From: Prunus persica
Lineage: Eukaryota > Streptophyta > Magnoliopsida > Rosales > Rosaceae
Assembly: GCF_000346465.2 (NCBI RefSeq)
Contig: NC_034016.1
Coordinates: 7,843,001-7,907,000, forward strand
Length of the DNA: 64,000 nt
Direction: 5' to 3'
Both the position numbers and the translations under genes were made by a program. Shown piece after piece: positions 11,575 to 25,249 of this stretch. Positions within the stretch are counted from its first letter, which is position 1. Every line of letters starts with the position of its first letter. The notes below the pieces were generated by a model. It did not search any database and was not told the origin of the DNA. It worked only from the letters and a program-made list of their open reading frames with translations.

Positions 11575-14500
11575 TGAACTATTCTTGGTCTCTTTATGGC
11601 AAGCTTTGAATTTTGTTCATTTTTCTGAGTTCCCAAGCTGACTTGTCTCCCATGTGTGGCTGCTTTTATGTGTAGCACATGGCTCTAGGGATGTAGCCAC
11701 ATTAAATTTGATGGCAGCCAACTATGACTTTTCTATGAACTTGGTTGAGGCTTTGACGTGCTGAGGGCTCCAGATTTATCCAATCGGATGTCTCCTCATC
11801 CGACCTGTGTAAGTTACTGAAATGAGGCCATCAAAATGACCAATGAAACGGGACTGACAAGGAGTGTGGCCCAAATTGGGTTTGCCTTTAAACTCATATT
11901 GCTCTTATCCCAATCAGCCCTTATCAAGCATGGATTACATCAAAAGTGATCTCTTTCTGTCTTAACCTACAAAACAAACAAAAAGAGGTAAGTGACTCAA
12001 AATAAAGAGAAACTAAGCAAAGTCACTAAGTAAAGAGGGCATGCGAATGTATGAAATTATGAACTTATCACGAACCTGAATTGCCCAATTTCATGGACCA
12101 ATCGATATCGGATTGAGTCCAAAACTTGGTTAACATCATAATATGACGGGAGGAGTCATTTGGAGGGGTTTTGAGTGAAATCCAATCTCTAGAACTATTC
12201 AATACACCGACCACTGCATTTCATAACGAACTTCGTACGAACCTGAATTGTCCAATTTCACAGACCAATCGATATCGGATTGAGTACAAAACTTGAGGAA
12301 CATCATAATATGATGGGAGGAGTCATTTGGTGGGTTTTGAGTGAAATTCAATCTCTAGAACTATGCAATACACCAACCACAACATTTGAGAACGAACTTC
12401 GTACGAATCCAAATTGTCCAATATCATTGATCAATCGATATCGGATTGAGTCCAAAACTTGGGGAACAACAAAATATGGGGAGAGGAGTCATTTGGTGAG
12501 TTTTGAGAGAAATCCAATGGCTAAAACTATGCAATACACCAACCACTGCATTTCATAACGAACTTCGTACGAACCTAAATTGTCCAATTTCATGGACCAA
12601 TCGACATCGTATTGAGTCCAAAACTTGGGGAACATCATAACATGGTGGGAGGAGTCATTTGGTGGGTTTTGAGTGAAATCCAATTGCCAAAAATATGCAA
12701 TACACCAACCACTCCATTAGAAAATGAATTTCGTACAAATATGAATATTCCAATTTCTTGGACCAATCGATATCGGATTGATTCCAAAACTTGGGGAACA
12801 CCAAAATATTGTGCGAGGAGTCGTTTGGTGGGTTTCGAGCGAAATCCAATCTCTAGAACTATGCAGTCGCCAACCACTCCATTTCAAAACGAACTTTGTA
12901 CGAACCTGAATTGTCTGATTTCGTGGACCAATCGGTATCGGATTGAGCCCAAAACTTGGGAAACATCATAATATTGTGGAGGAGTCATTTGGTGGTTTTT
13001 GAATGAAATCCAATCTGTAGAACTATATAATACACCAACCACTCCATTTCAGAATGAACTTTGTACAAACTTGAATTGTCCGATTTCAAGGACCAATCGA
13101 TATCGGATTGAGTCCAAAACTTGGGGAACATCATAATGTTGTGAGAGGAGTCATTCGGTGAGTGTTGAGCGAAATCCAATGGCTAAAATTTAACAACACA
13201 CCAACCACTCTATTTTAGAATGAACTTCGTACGAACCTGAATTGTTCGATTTCATGGACAAATCGATATTGGATTGAGTCCAAAACTTGGGGAACATCAT
13301 AATATTGTGCAAGGAGTCATTTGGTGGGTTTTGAGTGAAATCCAATCCCCACAACTATACAATACACCAACCACTCCATTTCAGAACGAACTTCGTATGA
13401 ATCTGAATTGTACAATTTGAAGGACCAATCGATATCGGATTGAGTCCAATACTTGGGGAACACAATAATATTGTCGGAGGAGTCATTTGGTGGGTTTTGA
13501 ATGAAATCCAATGGCTAAAACTATATAATACACCAACCACTCTATTTCAGAACACAGTTTGTACGAACCTGAATTTTCCGATTTCGTGGAACAATCGGTA
13601 TCGGATTGAGCCCAAAACTTGGGAAAGATCATAATATTGTGGAGGAGTCATTTGGTAGTTTTTGAATGAAATCCAATCTGTAGAACTATACAATAAACCA
13701 ACCACTCCATTTTAGAACGAACATCGTACGAACCTGAATTGTCCGATTTCATGGGCCAATCGATATCGGATTGAGTGCAAAACTTGGGGAACATCATAAT
13801 ATTGTGGGAGGAGTCATTTGGTGGGTTTGGGGTAAAATCCAATATCTAGAACTATACAATACACCAACCACTCTATTTTAGAACGAACTTCGTACGAACC
13901 TGAATTGTCCTATTTCATGGGCCAATCGATATCGGATTGAGCGCAAAACTTGGGGAACATCATAATATTGTGGGAGATGTCATTTGATGGGTTTTGAGTG
14001 AAATCCAATCCCTAGAACTATACAATACACCAACCAATCCATTTCGGAACGAACTTCGTACGAACCTGAATTGTCTGATTTCAAGTACCAATCGATATCG
14101 GATTGAGTCCAATACCTGGGAGACATCATAATATTGTCGGAGGAGTTATTTGGTGGGTTTTGAGTGAAATCCAATCCCTAGAACTATACAAAAGACCAAC
14201 CACTCCATTTCAGAACGAACTTCGTGCGAACCTGAATTGTCCGATTTCGTGGACCAATCAATTTCAGCTTGAGTCCAAAACTTGGGGACAGTCGTAATGT
14301 TGTGGGAGGAGTTATTTGGTGGGTTTTGAGTGAAATCCAATCCCTAGAACTATACAATAAACCAACCACTCCATTTCAAAATGAACTTCGTACGAATCTG
14401 AATTGTCTGATTTCAAGGGCCAGTAGATATCGGATTGAGTGCAAAACTTGGGGAACATCATAATATTATGGGAGATGTCATTTGATGTGTTTTGAAAGAA

Positions 14501-15008
14501 ATCCAATCCCTAAAACTATACAATACACCAACCAATCCGTTTCAGAACGAACTTCGTACGAACCTGAATTGTCTGATTTCAAGGACCAATCGATATCGGA
14601 TTGAGTCCAAAACTTGGGGAACAACGTAATATTGTGGGAGGAGTCATTTGGTGGCTTTTGAGTGAAATCCAATCTCTAGAACTATACAATACACCCAGTT
14701 TTCCATTTCAGAACGAACTTCGTACGAACCTGACTTGTCCGATTTCATTGACCAATCAACATCGGATGGTGTCCAAAATTTGGTGGGTTTTGAGTGAAAT
14801 CCAATCCTTAGAACTGTACAATACAATAACCAGAATGAACTTCGTACGAACCTGAATTGTCCGATTTCATTAACCATTTGATATCGGATTGAGTCCAAAA
14901 CATAGGGAACATCATAATATTGTGGGAGGAGTTATTTGGTGCGTTTTGAGTGAAATCCAATGCCTAGAACTATACAATAAACCAATAACTCCATTTCAGA
15001 ATGAACTT

Positions 15009-15270
15009 CGCACGAACCTGAATTGTCCGATTTCATTGACTAATCGATATCGGATTGTGTCCAAAACTTGGGGAACATCATAATATTGTGGGAGGAGTCA
15101 TTTGGTGGGTTTTGAATGAAATCGAATCTTTAAAACTATACAATAAACCAACAACTCCATTTCAGAATGAACTTCGTACGAACCTGAATTGTCCGATTTC
15201 ATTGACTAATCGATATCGGATTGTGTCCAAAACTTGGGGAACATGACAATATTGTGGGAGGAGTCATTTG
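15009..15270 (+). repeat. Recent single-monomer tandem duplication
   Basis: Two adjacent monomers share the private variants ATTGACTAATCGATATCGG and GGATTGTGTCC, at 15034 and 15200, exactly 166 bases apart. They are almost identical across that stretch, while neighbours differ more. This suggests a recent one-monomer duplication by unequal exchange or slippage. Confidence 0.7.
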
Positions 15271-15879
15271 GTGGGTTTGGAGTAAAATCCAATCTCTAGA
15301 ACTATACAATACACCAACCATTCTTAGAACGAACTTCGTACGAACCTGAATTGTCCTATTTCTTGGGCCAATCGATATCGGACTGATTGCAAAACTTGGG
15401 GAACATCATAATATTGTGGGAGATGTCATTTGATGGGTTTTCAGTGAAATCCAATCGTTGGAACTATGCAATACACCAACCAATCCATTTCAGAACGAAC
15501 TTCGTACAAACCTAAATTGTCTAATTTCAAGGACCAATCGATATCGAATTGAGTGCAAAACTTGGGGAACATCATAATATTGTGGGAGATGTCATTTGAT
15601 GTGTTTTGAGTGAAATCCAATCCCCACAACTATACAATACACCAACCACTCTATTTCATAACGAACTTCGTACGAACCTGAATTGTCCAATTTCAAAGAC
15701 CAATTGATATCGGATTGAGTCCAAAACTTGGGGAACATCATAATATTGTGGGAGGAGTCATTTGGTGGGTTTGTAGCGAAATCCAATCCCTAGAACTATA
15801 CAATAAATCAACCAATCCATTTCTGAATGAACTTCGTAAGAACTTGAATTGTTCGTTTTCATTGACCAATCGATATCGG

Positions 15880-18800
15880 ATTGTGCCCAAAACTTGGGCA
15901 ACATCATAATATTGTGGGAGGGATCATTTGGTGGTTTTTGAGTGAAATCCAATGCCCAAAACTGTACAATGCCCCAACCACTCCATTTCAGAATGAACTT
16001 CGTACGAACCTGAATTTTTCGATTTCAAGCACCAATCGATATCGGATTGAGTCCACAACTTGGGGAACACCATAATATTGTGGGAGGAGTCATTTGGTGG
16101 GTTTGGAGTAAAATCCAATGGCTAGAACTATAAAACACACCAACCACTCCATTTCAAAACGAACTTCGTACGAACCTGAATTGTCCGATTTCATTAACCA
16201 ATCGATATCGTATTGAGTCCAAAACTTGGGGAACTTCATAATATTGTGGGAGGAGTCCTTTGGTGGGTTTTCAATGAAATCCAATGGCTAAAACTATACA
16301 ATACACCAACCACTCTATTTCAGAACGAACTTCGAATGAACATGAATTGTCCAATTTCATGGACCAATCGATATCGGATTGAGTCCAAAACTTGGGAAAC
16401 ATCATAATATTGCGGGAGGAGTCATTTTGTGGGTTTGGAGTGAAATCAAATCTGTAGAACTATACAATACACCAACCACTCCATTTCAGAACGAACTTTA
16501 TTCGAGCCTGAATTGTCCGATTTCATGGACCAATGAATATCGGATTGAGTCCAAAACTTGGGGAACATCATAATATTGTGGGAGGTGTTATTTGGTGGGT
16601 ATTGAGTGAAATCCAATGCCGAGAACTATACAATAAACCAACAACTCCATTTCAGAATGAACTTCGTACGAACCTGAATTGTTCGATTCAGTTGACCAAT
16701 CGATATCGGATTGTGTCCAAAACTTAGGGAACATCATAATATTGTGGGAGGAGTCATCTGGTGGGTTTGGAGTAAAATCCAATATTTAGAACTATACAAT
16801 ACACAAACCACTCTATTTCAGAACGAACTTCGTACGAACCTGAATTGTCCTATTTCATGGGCCAATCGATATCGGATTGAGTGCAAAACTTGGGAAACAT
16901 CATAATATTGTGGGAGATGTCATTTGATGGGTTTTGAGTGAAATCCAATCCTTGGAACTATACACCAAGCAATCTATTTCAGAACGAACTTCATACGAAC
17001 CTGAATTGTCCGATTTCAAGGACCAATCGATATCGATCTGAGTGCAAAACTTTGGGAACATCATAATATTGTGGGAGATGTCATTTGATGGGTTTTGAGT
17101 GAAATCCAATCCCTACAACTATACAATACACCAACCACTCCATTTCAGAATGAACTTCGTACGAACCTGAATTATCCGATTTCAAGTTCCAATTGATATC
17201 GGATTGAGTCCAAAAGTTGGGGAACATCATAATATTGTGGGAGGAGTCATTTGGTGGGTTTGGAGTGAAATCCAATCCCTAGAACAATACAATAAACCGA
17301 CCCCTTCATTTCTGAACGAACTTCGTACGAACCTGAATTGTCCGATTCCATTGACCAATAGATATCGGATTCTGTACAAGACTTGGGGAACATCATAATA
17401 TTGCGGGAGGGATCATTTGGTGGGTTTTAAGTGAAATCCAATACCTAGAACTATACAATACGCCAACCACTCCATTTCGGAACGAACTTCGTACGAACCT
17501 GAATCGTCCGATTTCATTAACCAATCGACATCGGATTGAGTCCAAAACTTTGGGAACATCATAATATTGTGGGAGATGTCATTTGATGGGTTTTGAGTGA
17601 AATCCAATCTCTAGAACTATACAATATACCAACCACTCCATTTCAGAATGAACTTAGTACGAACCTGAGTTGTCCGATTTCATGGACCAATCGATATCGG
17701 ATTGAGTGCAAAACTTGGGGAACATCATAATATTGTGGGAGATGTCATTTGATGAGTTTTGAGTGAAATCCAATCCCCACAACTATGCAATACACCAACC
17801 ACTCCATTTCAGAACAAACTTCGTACGAACCTGAATTGTCTGATTTCTTGGACCAATCGATTATGGATTGAGTCCAAAACTTGGGGACACCATAATATTG
17901 TGGGAGGAGTCATTTGGTGGGTTTTGAATGAAATCCAATACCTAGATCTATACAATACACCAACCACTCCATTTCATAACAAACTTTGTACGAACTTGAA
18001 TAGTCCGATTTCATGGACCAATCGATATCGGATTGAGTGCAAAACTTAGGGATAATCATAATATTGTGGGGGGAGTCATTCGCAGTGTTTTGAGTGAAAT
18101 CCAATGGCTAAAACTGTACAATACACCAACCACTCCATTTCAGAACTGAAATCGGCCAATCGATATCGGATTGAGTCCAAAACTTGGGGAACATCATAAT
18201 ATTGTGGGAGGAGTCATTTGGTGGGTTTTGAGTGAATTCCAATCTCTAGAACTATACAATACACCAACTACTCCATTTCAGAATGAACTTCGTACGAACC
18301 TGAATTGTCTAATTACATGGACCAATCGATATCGGATTGGGTCAAAAACTTGGGGAACAGCATAATATTGTGGGAGGAGTCAGTTGGTGGGTTTCGAATG
18401 AAATCCAATCTATAGAACCATACAATACACCAACCACTACAATGCAGAACACAGTTCGCACGAACCTGAATTGGCCGATTTCGTGGGCCAATCGATATCG
18501 GATTGAGTCCAAAACTTGGGGAACACCATAATATTGTGGGAGGAGTCATTTGGTGGGTTTTGAGTGAAATCCAATCCCCAGAACTGTACAATGCCCCAAC
18601 CACTCCATTTCAGAACGAACTTCGTACGAACCTGAATTTTCCGATTTCAAGAACCAATCGATATCGGATTGAGTCCACAACTTGGAGAACACCATAATAT
18701 TGTGGGAGGAGCCATTTAGTGGGTTTGGAGTAAAATCCAATCTCTAGAACTATATAACACACCAACCACTCCATTTCAAAACGAACTTCTTACGAACCTG

Positions 18801-20030
18801 AATTGTCCGATTTCATTAACCAATCGATATCGTATTGAGTCCAAAACTTGGGGAACTTCATAATATTGTGGGAGGAGTCCTTTGGTGGGTTTTCAATGAA
18901 ATCCAATGGCTAAAACTACACAATACACCAACCACTCTATTTCAGAACGAACTTCGAATGAACATGAATTGTCCGATTTCACGAACCAATCGATATCGGA
19001 TTGAGTCCAAAACTTGGGGGACATCATAATATTTTGGGAGGAGTCATTTGGTGGGTTTTGAATGAAATCCAAGGGCTAAAACTACAGAATACACCAACCA
19101 CTCCATTTGAGAACACAGTTTGCATGAACCTGAATTGGCCGATTTCATGGACCAATCGATATTGGATTGAGTCCAAAACTTGGGGAACATCATAATATTG
19201 CGGGAGGAGTCATTTGGTGGGTTTGGAGTGAAATCCAATCCCTAGAACTATACAATAAACCGACCACTCCATTTCTGAACAAACTTCGTACGAACCTGAA
19301 TTGTCCGATTCCATTGACCAATAGATATCGGATTGTGTACAAAACTTGGGGAACATCATAATATTGTGGGAGGGATCATTTGGTGGGTTTTAAGTGAAAT
19401 CCAATCCCTAGAACTATACAATACGCCAACCACTCCATTTCGGAACGAACTTCGTACGAACCTGAATCGTCCGATTTCATTAACCAATCGACATCAGATT
19501 GAGTCCAAAACTTTGGGAACACCATAATATTGTGGGAGATGTCATTTGATGGGTTTTGAGTGAAATCCAATCTCTAGAACTATACAATACACCAACCACT
19601 CCATTTCAGAACGAACTTCGTACGAACCTGAGTTGTCCGATTTCATAGACCAATCGATATCGGATTGAGTGCAAAACTTGGGGAACATCATAATATTGTG
19701 GGAGATGTCATTTGATGAGTTTTGAGTGAAATCCAATCCCCACAACTATGCAATACACCAACCACTCCATTTCAGAACAAACTTCGTACGAACCTGAATT
19801 GTTTGATTTCTTGGACCAATCGATTATGGGTTGAGTCCAAAACTTGGGGACACCATAATATTGTGGGAGGAGTCATTTGGTGGGTTTTGAATGAAATCCA
19901 ATCTATAGAACCATACAATACACCAACCACTACACTGGAGAACACAGTTCGCACGAACCTGAATTGGCCAATTTCGTGGGCCAATCGATATCGGATTGAG
20001 TCCAAAACTTGGGGAACATCATAATATTGT
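15880..20030 (+). repeat. Mosaic of duplicated multi-monomer blocks
   Basis: Ordered variant blocks recur here at several offsets. About 15,880-16,480 matches 18,502-19,100 (offset 2622). About 17,200-17,930 matches 19,163-19,893 (offset 1963), including the odd reading CGATTATGG and the shortened TTGGGGACACCATAAT junction. About 18,390-18,530 matches 19,883-20,023 (offset 1493), sharing TATAGAACCATAC and GAACACAGTTCGCACG. The offsets are close to 12 and 9 monomers with small deletions, or not clean multiples. That points to repeated overlapping duplications, not a single regular higher-order repeat. Confidence 0.75.
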
Positions 20031-20334
20031 GGGAGGTGTTATTTGGTGGGAATTGAGGGAAATCCAATGCCGAGATGTAAAGACCCAAACCTAAAATTCA
20101 CATGTAATTAGTAATTTATTATGCGGAAAGACAATTTTGCCCTTTGACTCACTTATGAACTCAACGTTGACTTTTTGACCGAAAAGGAATTTGACAATTC
20201 CACATACACCGTTGTGTAGAGCACGACGATACGAGTTCATAGACACGGAGTAAGCTCGAATCGGAGTTGTAACGAAGAAAATACGATTAAAATATCACAA
20301 AGGGCAAAATTGTAAATAAGAAAATCAGAATTTT

Positions 20335-20342
20335 TATAAAAA
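20335..20342 (+). promoter_or_regulatory. Putative LTR B promoter TATA box
   Basis: TATAAAAA lies about 260 bases into the LTR, directly before a pyrimidine-rich stretch. LTR C has TATAAAAAA at the equivalent place (minus strand, 50160-50168), also followed by a CTCTCTCTTCTC-type tract. Conservation between two diverged copies supports a U3 core promoter. Activity is unknown. Confidence 0.55.
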
Positions 20343-20350
20343 CCTCAGCT

Positions 20351-20386
20351 TCTCTTTCTCTTTCCCTCTCTCTCTCTCTCCCTCCC
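20351..20386 (+). repeat. CT-rich microsatellite in LTR B
   Basis: A pyrimidine tract of CT units with a few TTT and CCC interruptions, just downstream of the TATA box. It may form part of the transcribed leader of the LTR. LTR C keeps only a short version. Confidence 0.8.
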
Positions 20387-23300
20387 GATAGTTCTAGAAA
20401 ACCAGTCGGGCAGCCACCTTCCAAGCGACCCCAACGCCACCTCACGCCACCCCGACCCTCCGGACCGGACCCAGCAGCACCGGCCAGCTCCCGCCATCAA
20501 CCCCAGCCCGTCCGCCGCCCCTGCTGCTGTCTGGAGCCGCCGGAAACTGCTGGAAAACGCAGCAGTTTTGGCAGATTTTCCAACCTCAGTTTCTCCCTCA
20601 TCCGGCCACCAAATCAGTCGTGTGAGGTATCGATTTCTAGCTATTTTTCGTGTTCTAACTGCTGGTTGGCTGGGTTTTGATCAATTTTTGCTGTAGATCA
20701 CTCGATTTTCAAATTGAAATTCGGCCGACTTTCGGCCATTTCCGGCCACTTTTTGGGGTAGGTCCAAACAAAAGTGACGCCAAATGGGGTGTTTTACCTA
20801 GGATAGGAGTTTGGAGTCTTGGTTCCGAGATTTTTCGGCCACTCGGTATCGCTTTAGACACCCGAATCTGCCCGCGCGTGCTGGGGCGCGTGGGTGAGGG
20901 TGGTGGAGTAACTCTGGGCAGTTTTGAGATCCTCGTGTCATCACGAGCGCGTAGGATTTCGCGGATCTCGATTCGGAGTCCGTTTGAGCCTTGAACGGAT
21001 TTTCCATATTGTGCGATTACCGGGTTCAATGCTGTTGAGCCGTTGGATCGTAATCAATTTTAGATATGTTACTCTAGATAATTTTAGAAACGTGTAGGAT
21101 TCGACGGATTGTGAATCGAAGACCCGGATACTCTGAAAACGCGAACCCTAGGGCTAGGGTTTAGAAATTACAGGATTGTGATCAATCCGACCGTCCGATT
21201 GACACCAATACCCTCGGGACATGTGTCCTAAATATATTGGACCTTCTAGCGGCATCCGGATCATATTATACCCGTGGGGTTCCGGATTGACTTTTTGAAC
21301 TTTAGCGCTTTTTGAGTCCCCAGATACCACTAAACGATCCCACGTGGAAGAAAAGCTGTTATGGGCATAGGGATCACTTTAAATTGACGCACGTACTTTT
21401 AGGAGTCGGGGGTAGGGTTTTTAATTTAATACTATATTGTATTAATAGAATATTATGGTCATTGAATCAGGCACCCGGGCACCAGTTGACCCGCAGAGGG
21501 ACCTTCAAGAGGTCCAGCGAGCTCAGACTATCAGTGAGTGGACTCTTTGTTTTTATAAATGAATTTAATCAGTTCAGTTTCAGTTAAGCAGTTCAGTTTC
21601 AGTTATAAGCTGTTTTATGCTGTTAAATATTTTATATTACATGCTGCCGAGTGAAGTTTCCTTTTAAGAATATAGGAAAAGATATTCTCGTTAATTATCA
21701 GATAAATGGCAGCAGAAATTTAAAGGTTACAGAAAGTTAATTATTCAACAAATTTTCTTCAGAAACTTTATATTTTCTTAAATCACCTTGTACCCAGTTA
21801 TTAAATGTTGCCTTCGGTTTATATCTGTTACCTTCGGTTTAGTCAGCATGCTTGACAGTTGCCCCACGAGTTCCTTGGTACTCGAACTCGTGTGGAGCGA
21901 GTAATGCGGATAAAGGCGGACTACGGTTCCCTGAATCCTGCGAGTTGCGGCTCAGACTGACCTCGTGTCACTGAGACCTGCGAGTATGTGTCACCCATGG
22001 TGATGCAAGGAATTGACGGATATAAGGATTTGACAGAAATAAGGGTACACCTAGGTGATAGTTTTCAACTGTTTTCAAATGTATAGTTATATACATTCAT
22101 TGATTTCAGAAATAAAGAAAATAAGCTAGTTTGTATAACTGTTTTTACCGTGGGGTTAGTATGTTCATATAGTATTTTCTAAACTTTGTTTTTGGGTCCA
22201 CTCACCCTTCTTGTTGTTTTGTGCCCCCAGGAAGTAGACGTGCACAGGAATCCACCACCGGGCCACTTCCCATCTTCCGCGCCTTTCTTTGATGTAGGAT
22301 TTGTATTTTGTACAAAGATTCACTTTTTTGTAAATTCTTAGCAGTCGCTCTGATGTTTTGCCTTAGACTGAGTTTTGATCTCTTGGAATGTGTATATACA
22401 AATGCTGGCAGTTGGTTGTGTATATGTATACTTGTTTGGCAGGTGTGAATGTTTTGGTATTGAGCCAGTTACAAGGGAAACTCTGCCGGTTTTTCGGTAG
22501 AAGTCAACCTTGTCGTTTTATCGTGTTTTGTTTAGAAGGGCAAATAGGTCTTTTGTGCCCGACATTTGCTAGGTGTCGGACATGCACAGGGTCTGACTCG
22601 GATTCCAAAGCGGAATTTGGATCAGGTCCTGTCACGAGAACTATACAATAAACCAACAACTCCATTTCAAAATGAACTTCGTACTAACCTGAATTGTCCG
22701 ATTTCATGGACCAATCAATATCGGATTGAGTCCAAAACTTGGGGAACATCATAATATTGTGGGAGGTGTTATTTGGTGGGAATTGAGGGAAATCCATTGC
22801 CGAGAACTATACAATAAACCAACAACTTCATTTCAGAATGAACTTCGTACGAACCTGAATTGTCCGATTTCATTGACCAATCGATATCGGATTGTGTCTA
22901 AAACTTAGGGAACATCATAATATTGTGGGAGGAGTCATTTGGTGGGTTTGGGGTAAAATCCAATATCTAGAACTATACAATACACCAACCACTCTATTTT
23001 AGAACGAACTTCGTACGAACCTGAATTGTCCTATTTCATGCGCCAATCGATATCGGATTGAGCGCAAAACTTGGGGAACATCATAATATTGTGGGAGATG
23101 TCATTTGATGGGTTTTGAGTGAAATCCAATCCTTGGAACTATGCAACACACCAACCAATCAATTTCAGAATGAACTACATACGAACCTGAATTGTCCGAT
23201 TTCAAGGACCAATCGATATCGATTTGAGTGGGAAACATCATAATATTGTGGGAGTTGTCATTTGATGGGTTTTGAGTGAAATCCAATCCTTAGAACTATA

Positions 23301-23899
23301 CAATAAACCAACCACTCCATTTCTGAACGAACTTCGTACGAAAATGAGTTGTCCGATTTCATTGACCAATAGATATCGGATTGTGTCCAAAACTTGGAGA
23401 ACAACATAATATTGTGGGAGGGATCATTTGGTGGGTTTTAAGTGAAATCCAATCCCTAGAACTATACAGTACACCAACCACTCCATTTCGGAACGAACTT
23501 CGTACGAACCTGAATCGTCCGATTTCATTAACCAATCGACATCGGATTGAGTCCAAAACTTGGGGAACAACATAATGTTGTGGGAGATGTCATTTGATGG
23601 GTTTTGAGTGAAATCCAATCTCTAGAACTATACAATACACCAACCACTCCATTCTAGAACGAACTTCGTGCAAACCTGAATTGTCCGATTTCATGGACCA
23701 ATAGATATTGGATTGAGCCCAAAACTTGGAGATCATCATAATGTTTTGGGAGGAGTCATTTGGTTTGTTTCGAGTGAAATCCAATTGTCAAAACTATGCA
23801 ATACACCAACTACTCCATTTCTGAATGAACTTCGTACGAAACTGAATTGTCCGATTTCACGGACCAATCGATATCGGATTGGGTCCAACACTTGGGAAA

Positions 23900-24900
23900 C
23901 ATCATAATATCGTGGGAGGAGTCATTTGGTGGTTTTTGAGTGAAATTCAATCTCTGGAACTATGCAATACACAAACCACTAATTTTCATAAAGAACTTCG
24001 TACGAACCTGAATTGTGCTATTTCATGGACCAATCGATATCGGATTGAGTCCAAAACATGGGGAACATCATAATATTGTGGGAGGAACCATTTGGTGGGT
24101 TATGAGTGCAATCCAATCCCTAGAACAATACAATACACTAACTACTCCATTTCAGAATAAACTTCGTACGAACCTGAATTGTCCGATATCATTAACCAAT
24201 TGAGATCAGATTGAATCTAAAACTTGGGGAACATCATAATATTGCGAGAGGAGTCTTTGGTGGGTTTTGGGTGAAATCCAATCTCTAAAACTATACAATA
24301 CACCAGCCACTCCATTTCAGAACGAACTTCATATGAACCTGAATTTTCCGATTTCATGGACCACTCGATATCGGATTGAATCTAAAACTTGAGGAACATC
24401 ATAATATTGTGGGAGGAGTCATTTGGTGGTTTTTGAGTGAAATCCAATCTCTGGAACTATGCAATACATAAACCACTAACTTTCATAACGAACTTCGTAC
24501 GAACTTGAATTGTCCGATTTCGTGGACCAATAGATATCGGATCGAATCTAAAACATGGGGAACATCATAATATTTTGGGAGGAGCCGCTTGGTGGGTTCT
24601 GAGTGAAATCCAATCCCTAGAACAATACAATACACCAACTACTCCATTTCAGAACGAACTTCGTACGAACCTGAATTGTCCGATATCATTAACCAATTGA
24701 TATCAGATTGAATCTAAAGCTTGGGGAACATCATAATATTGTGGGAGGAGTCATTTGGTGGGTTTTGGGTGAAATCCAATCTCTAGAACTATACAATACA
24801 CCAGCCACTCCATTTAATAACGAACTTCGTATGAACCTAAATTTTCCGATTTCGTGGACCAATCGAAATCGGATTGAGTCCAAAAGTTAGGAAACATCAT
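23900..24900 (+). repeat. Trimeric higher-order repeat, ~497 bp, two copies
   Basis: Three consecutive monomers recur once with their private variants in order: GGTTTTTGAGTGAAAT with TCTCTGGAACTATGC and AAACCACTAA; then CCCTAGAACAATACAATACAC with CAACTACTCC or its near copy; then GTCCGATATCATTAACC with GATTGAATCTAAA. The second-monomer landmark GGTGGGTT is at 24094 and 24591. Part of the same unit reappears near 26,240-26,400. Confidence 0.75.
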
Positions 24901-25249
24901 AATATTGTGGGAGGAGTAATTCGGTGGGTTTTGAGTGAAATCCAATTGCCAAAACAATGCAATACACCAACCACTCCATTTCAGAACGAACTTCGTACGA
25001 AACTGAATTGTCCGATTTCATGGACCAATCGATATCGGACTGAGTCCAAAACGTGGGGAACATCATAATATTGTGGAAGGAGTCATTTGGTGGGTTTTGA
25101 ATGAAATCCAGTATCTAAAACTATACAATACACCAACCACTCCTTTTCAGAACACAATTCGCACGAACCTGAATTGTCCGATTAAATGTACCAATAGATA
25201 TCGGATTGAATCCAAAACTTGGGGAACATATAATGTTGTGGGAGGAGTC

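Larger units (their letters stand above)
10257..12070 (-). mobile_element. Solo LTR A, Ty3/gypsy-like, 1814 bp
   Basis: A non-satellite insertion with exact edges: TGTTGAGCC at the left and CTTATCA at the right. It is flanked by a 5-bp target duplication, CAAAC (10252-10256) and CGAAC (12071-12075), with one mismatch. The satellite runs straight through when the element is removed. Read on the minus strand it starts TGATAAGTTCATAATTTC and ends GGATAGGCTCAACA, so it has TG...CA ends. Near the minus-strand 3' end lies GTGGGATCGACCTCG followed by GGTTCGTGCACTTACGAG, a stretch I associate with the 3' part of plant gypsy LTRs; this sets the strand. No internal domain, primer-binding site or second LTR is present, so it is a solo LTR left by LTR-LTR recombination. 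No coding region is credible. The lineage (Tat/Athila-like) is uncertain. Confidence 0.85.
12071..20075 (+). repeat. 166-bp satellite array, block 2
   Basis: Continuation of the same array in the same orientation, about 48 monomers, between solo LTRs A and B. From about 12.9 kb onward the variants change. Many monomers now carry TCCGATTTC instead of TCCAATTTC, ACTATACAATAAACC, GGTTTGGAG or GGTTTTGAATG, and GGGAGATGTCATTTGATGGG. Several monomers are shortened, for example near 14,760 and near 18,150 where CAGAACTGAAATCGGCC joins distant parts of the monomer. No gene is visible. Confidence 0.95.
20076..22634 (+). mobile_element. Solo LTR B, Ty3/gypsy-like, 2559 bp
   Basis: Insertion with TG...CA ends (TGTAAAGACCCAAACC ... 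GGTCCTGTCA) and a perfect 5-bp target duplication CGAGA at 20071-20075 and 22635-22639. The satellite reading CCAATGCCGAGAACTATAC is restored when one copy is removed. Inside are a promoter-like TATA box, a pyrimidine tract, a GC-rich centre around 20.4-21.0 kb, and no credible protein. It is the same family as LTR C on the opposite strand: both carry the GTAGAGCACG segment, GAATCGGAGTTGTAACGAA, the CACCCCATTTGG region and the CCCAGCACGCG region (as reverse complements). With no internal region between two LTRs, it is a solo LTR. The lineage is probably Tekay/Del, judged from LTR length and start and from the Tekay-like pol fragment at 41.5 kb; that link is inference. Confidence 0.88.

Noticed and set aside
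10257..12070. LTR A as a host intergenic region or non-coding RNA gene
   Set aside because: Exact TG...CA ends, 5-bp target duplication and a second partial copy at 32.1 kb identify it as a repeat element.
20677..21029. Overlapping ~105-codon open frames in the GC-rich centre of LTR B (and similar ones at 49.36-50.31 kb in LTR C)
   Set aside because: The frames occur on both strands, have no recognised domain, and lie inside LTR sequence whose homologous copy does not keep the same frame. GC-rich sequence has fewer chance stops.
22388..22754. Open frames spanning the 3' part of LTR B and running into satellite
   Set aside because: One crosses the LTR/satellite junction at 22634, so it cannot be an inherited gene. 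The other shows no domain.
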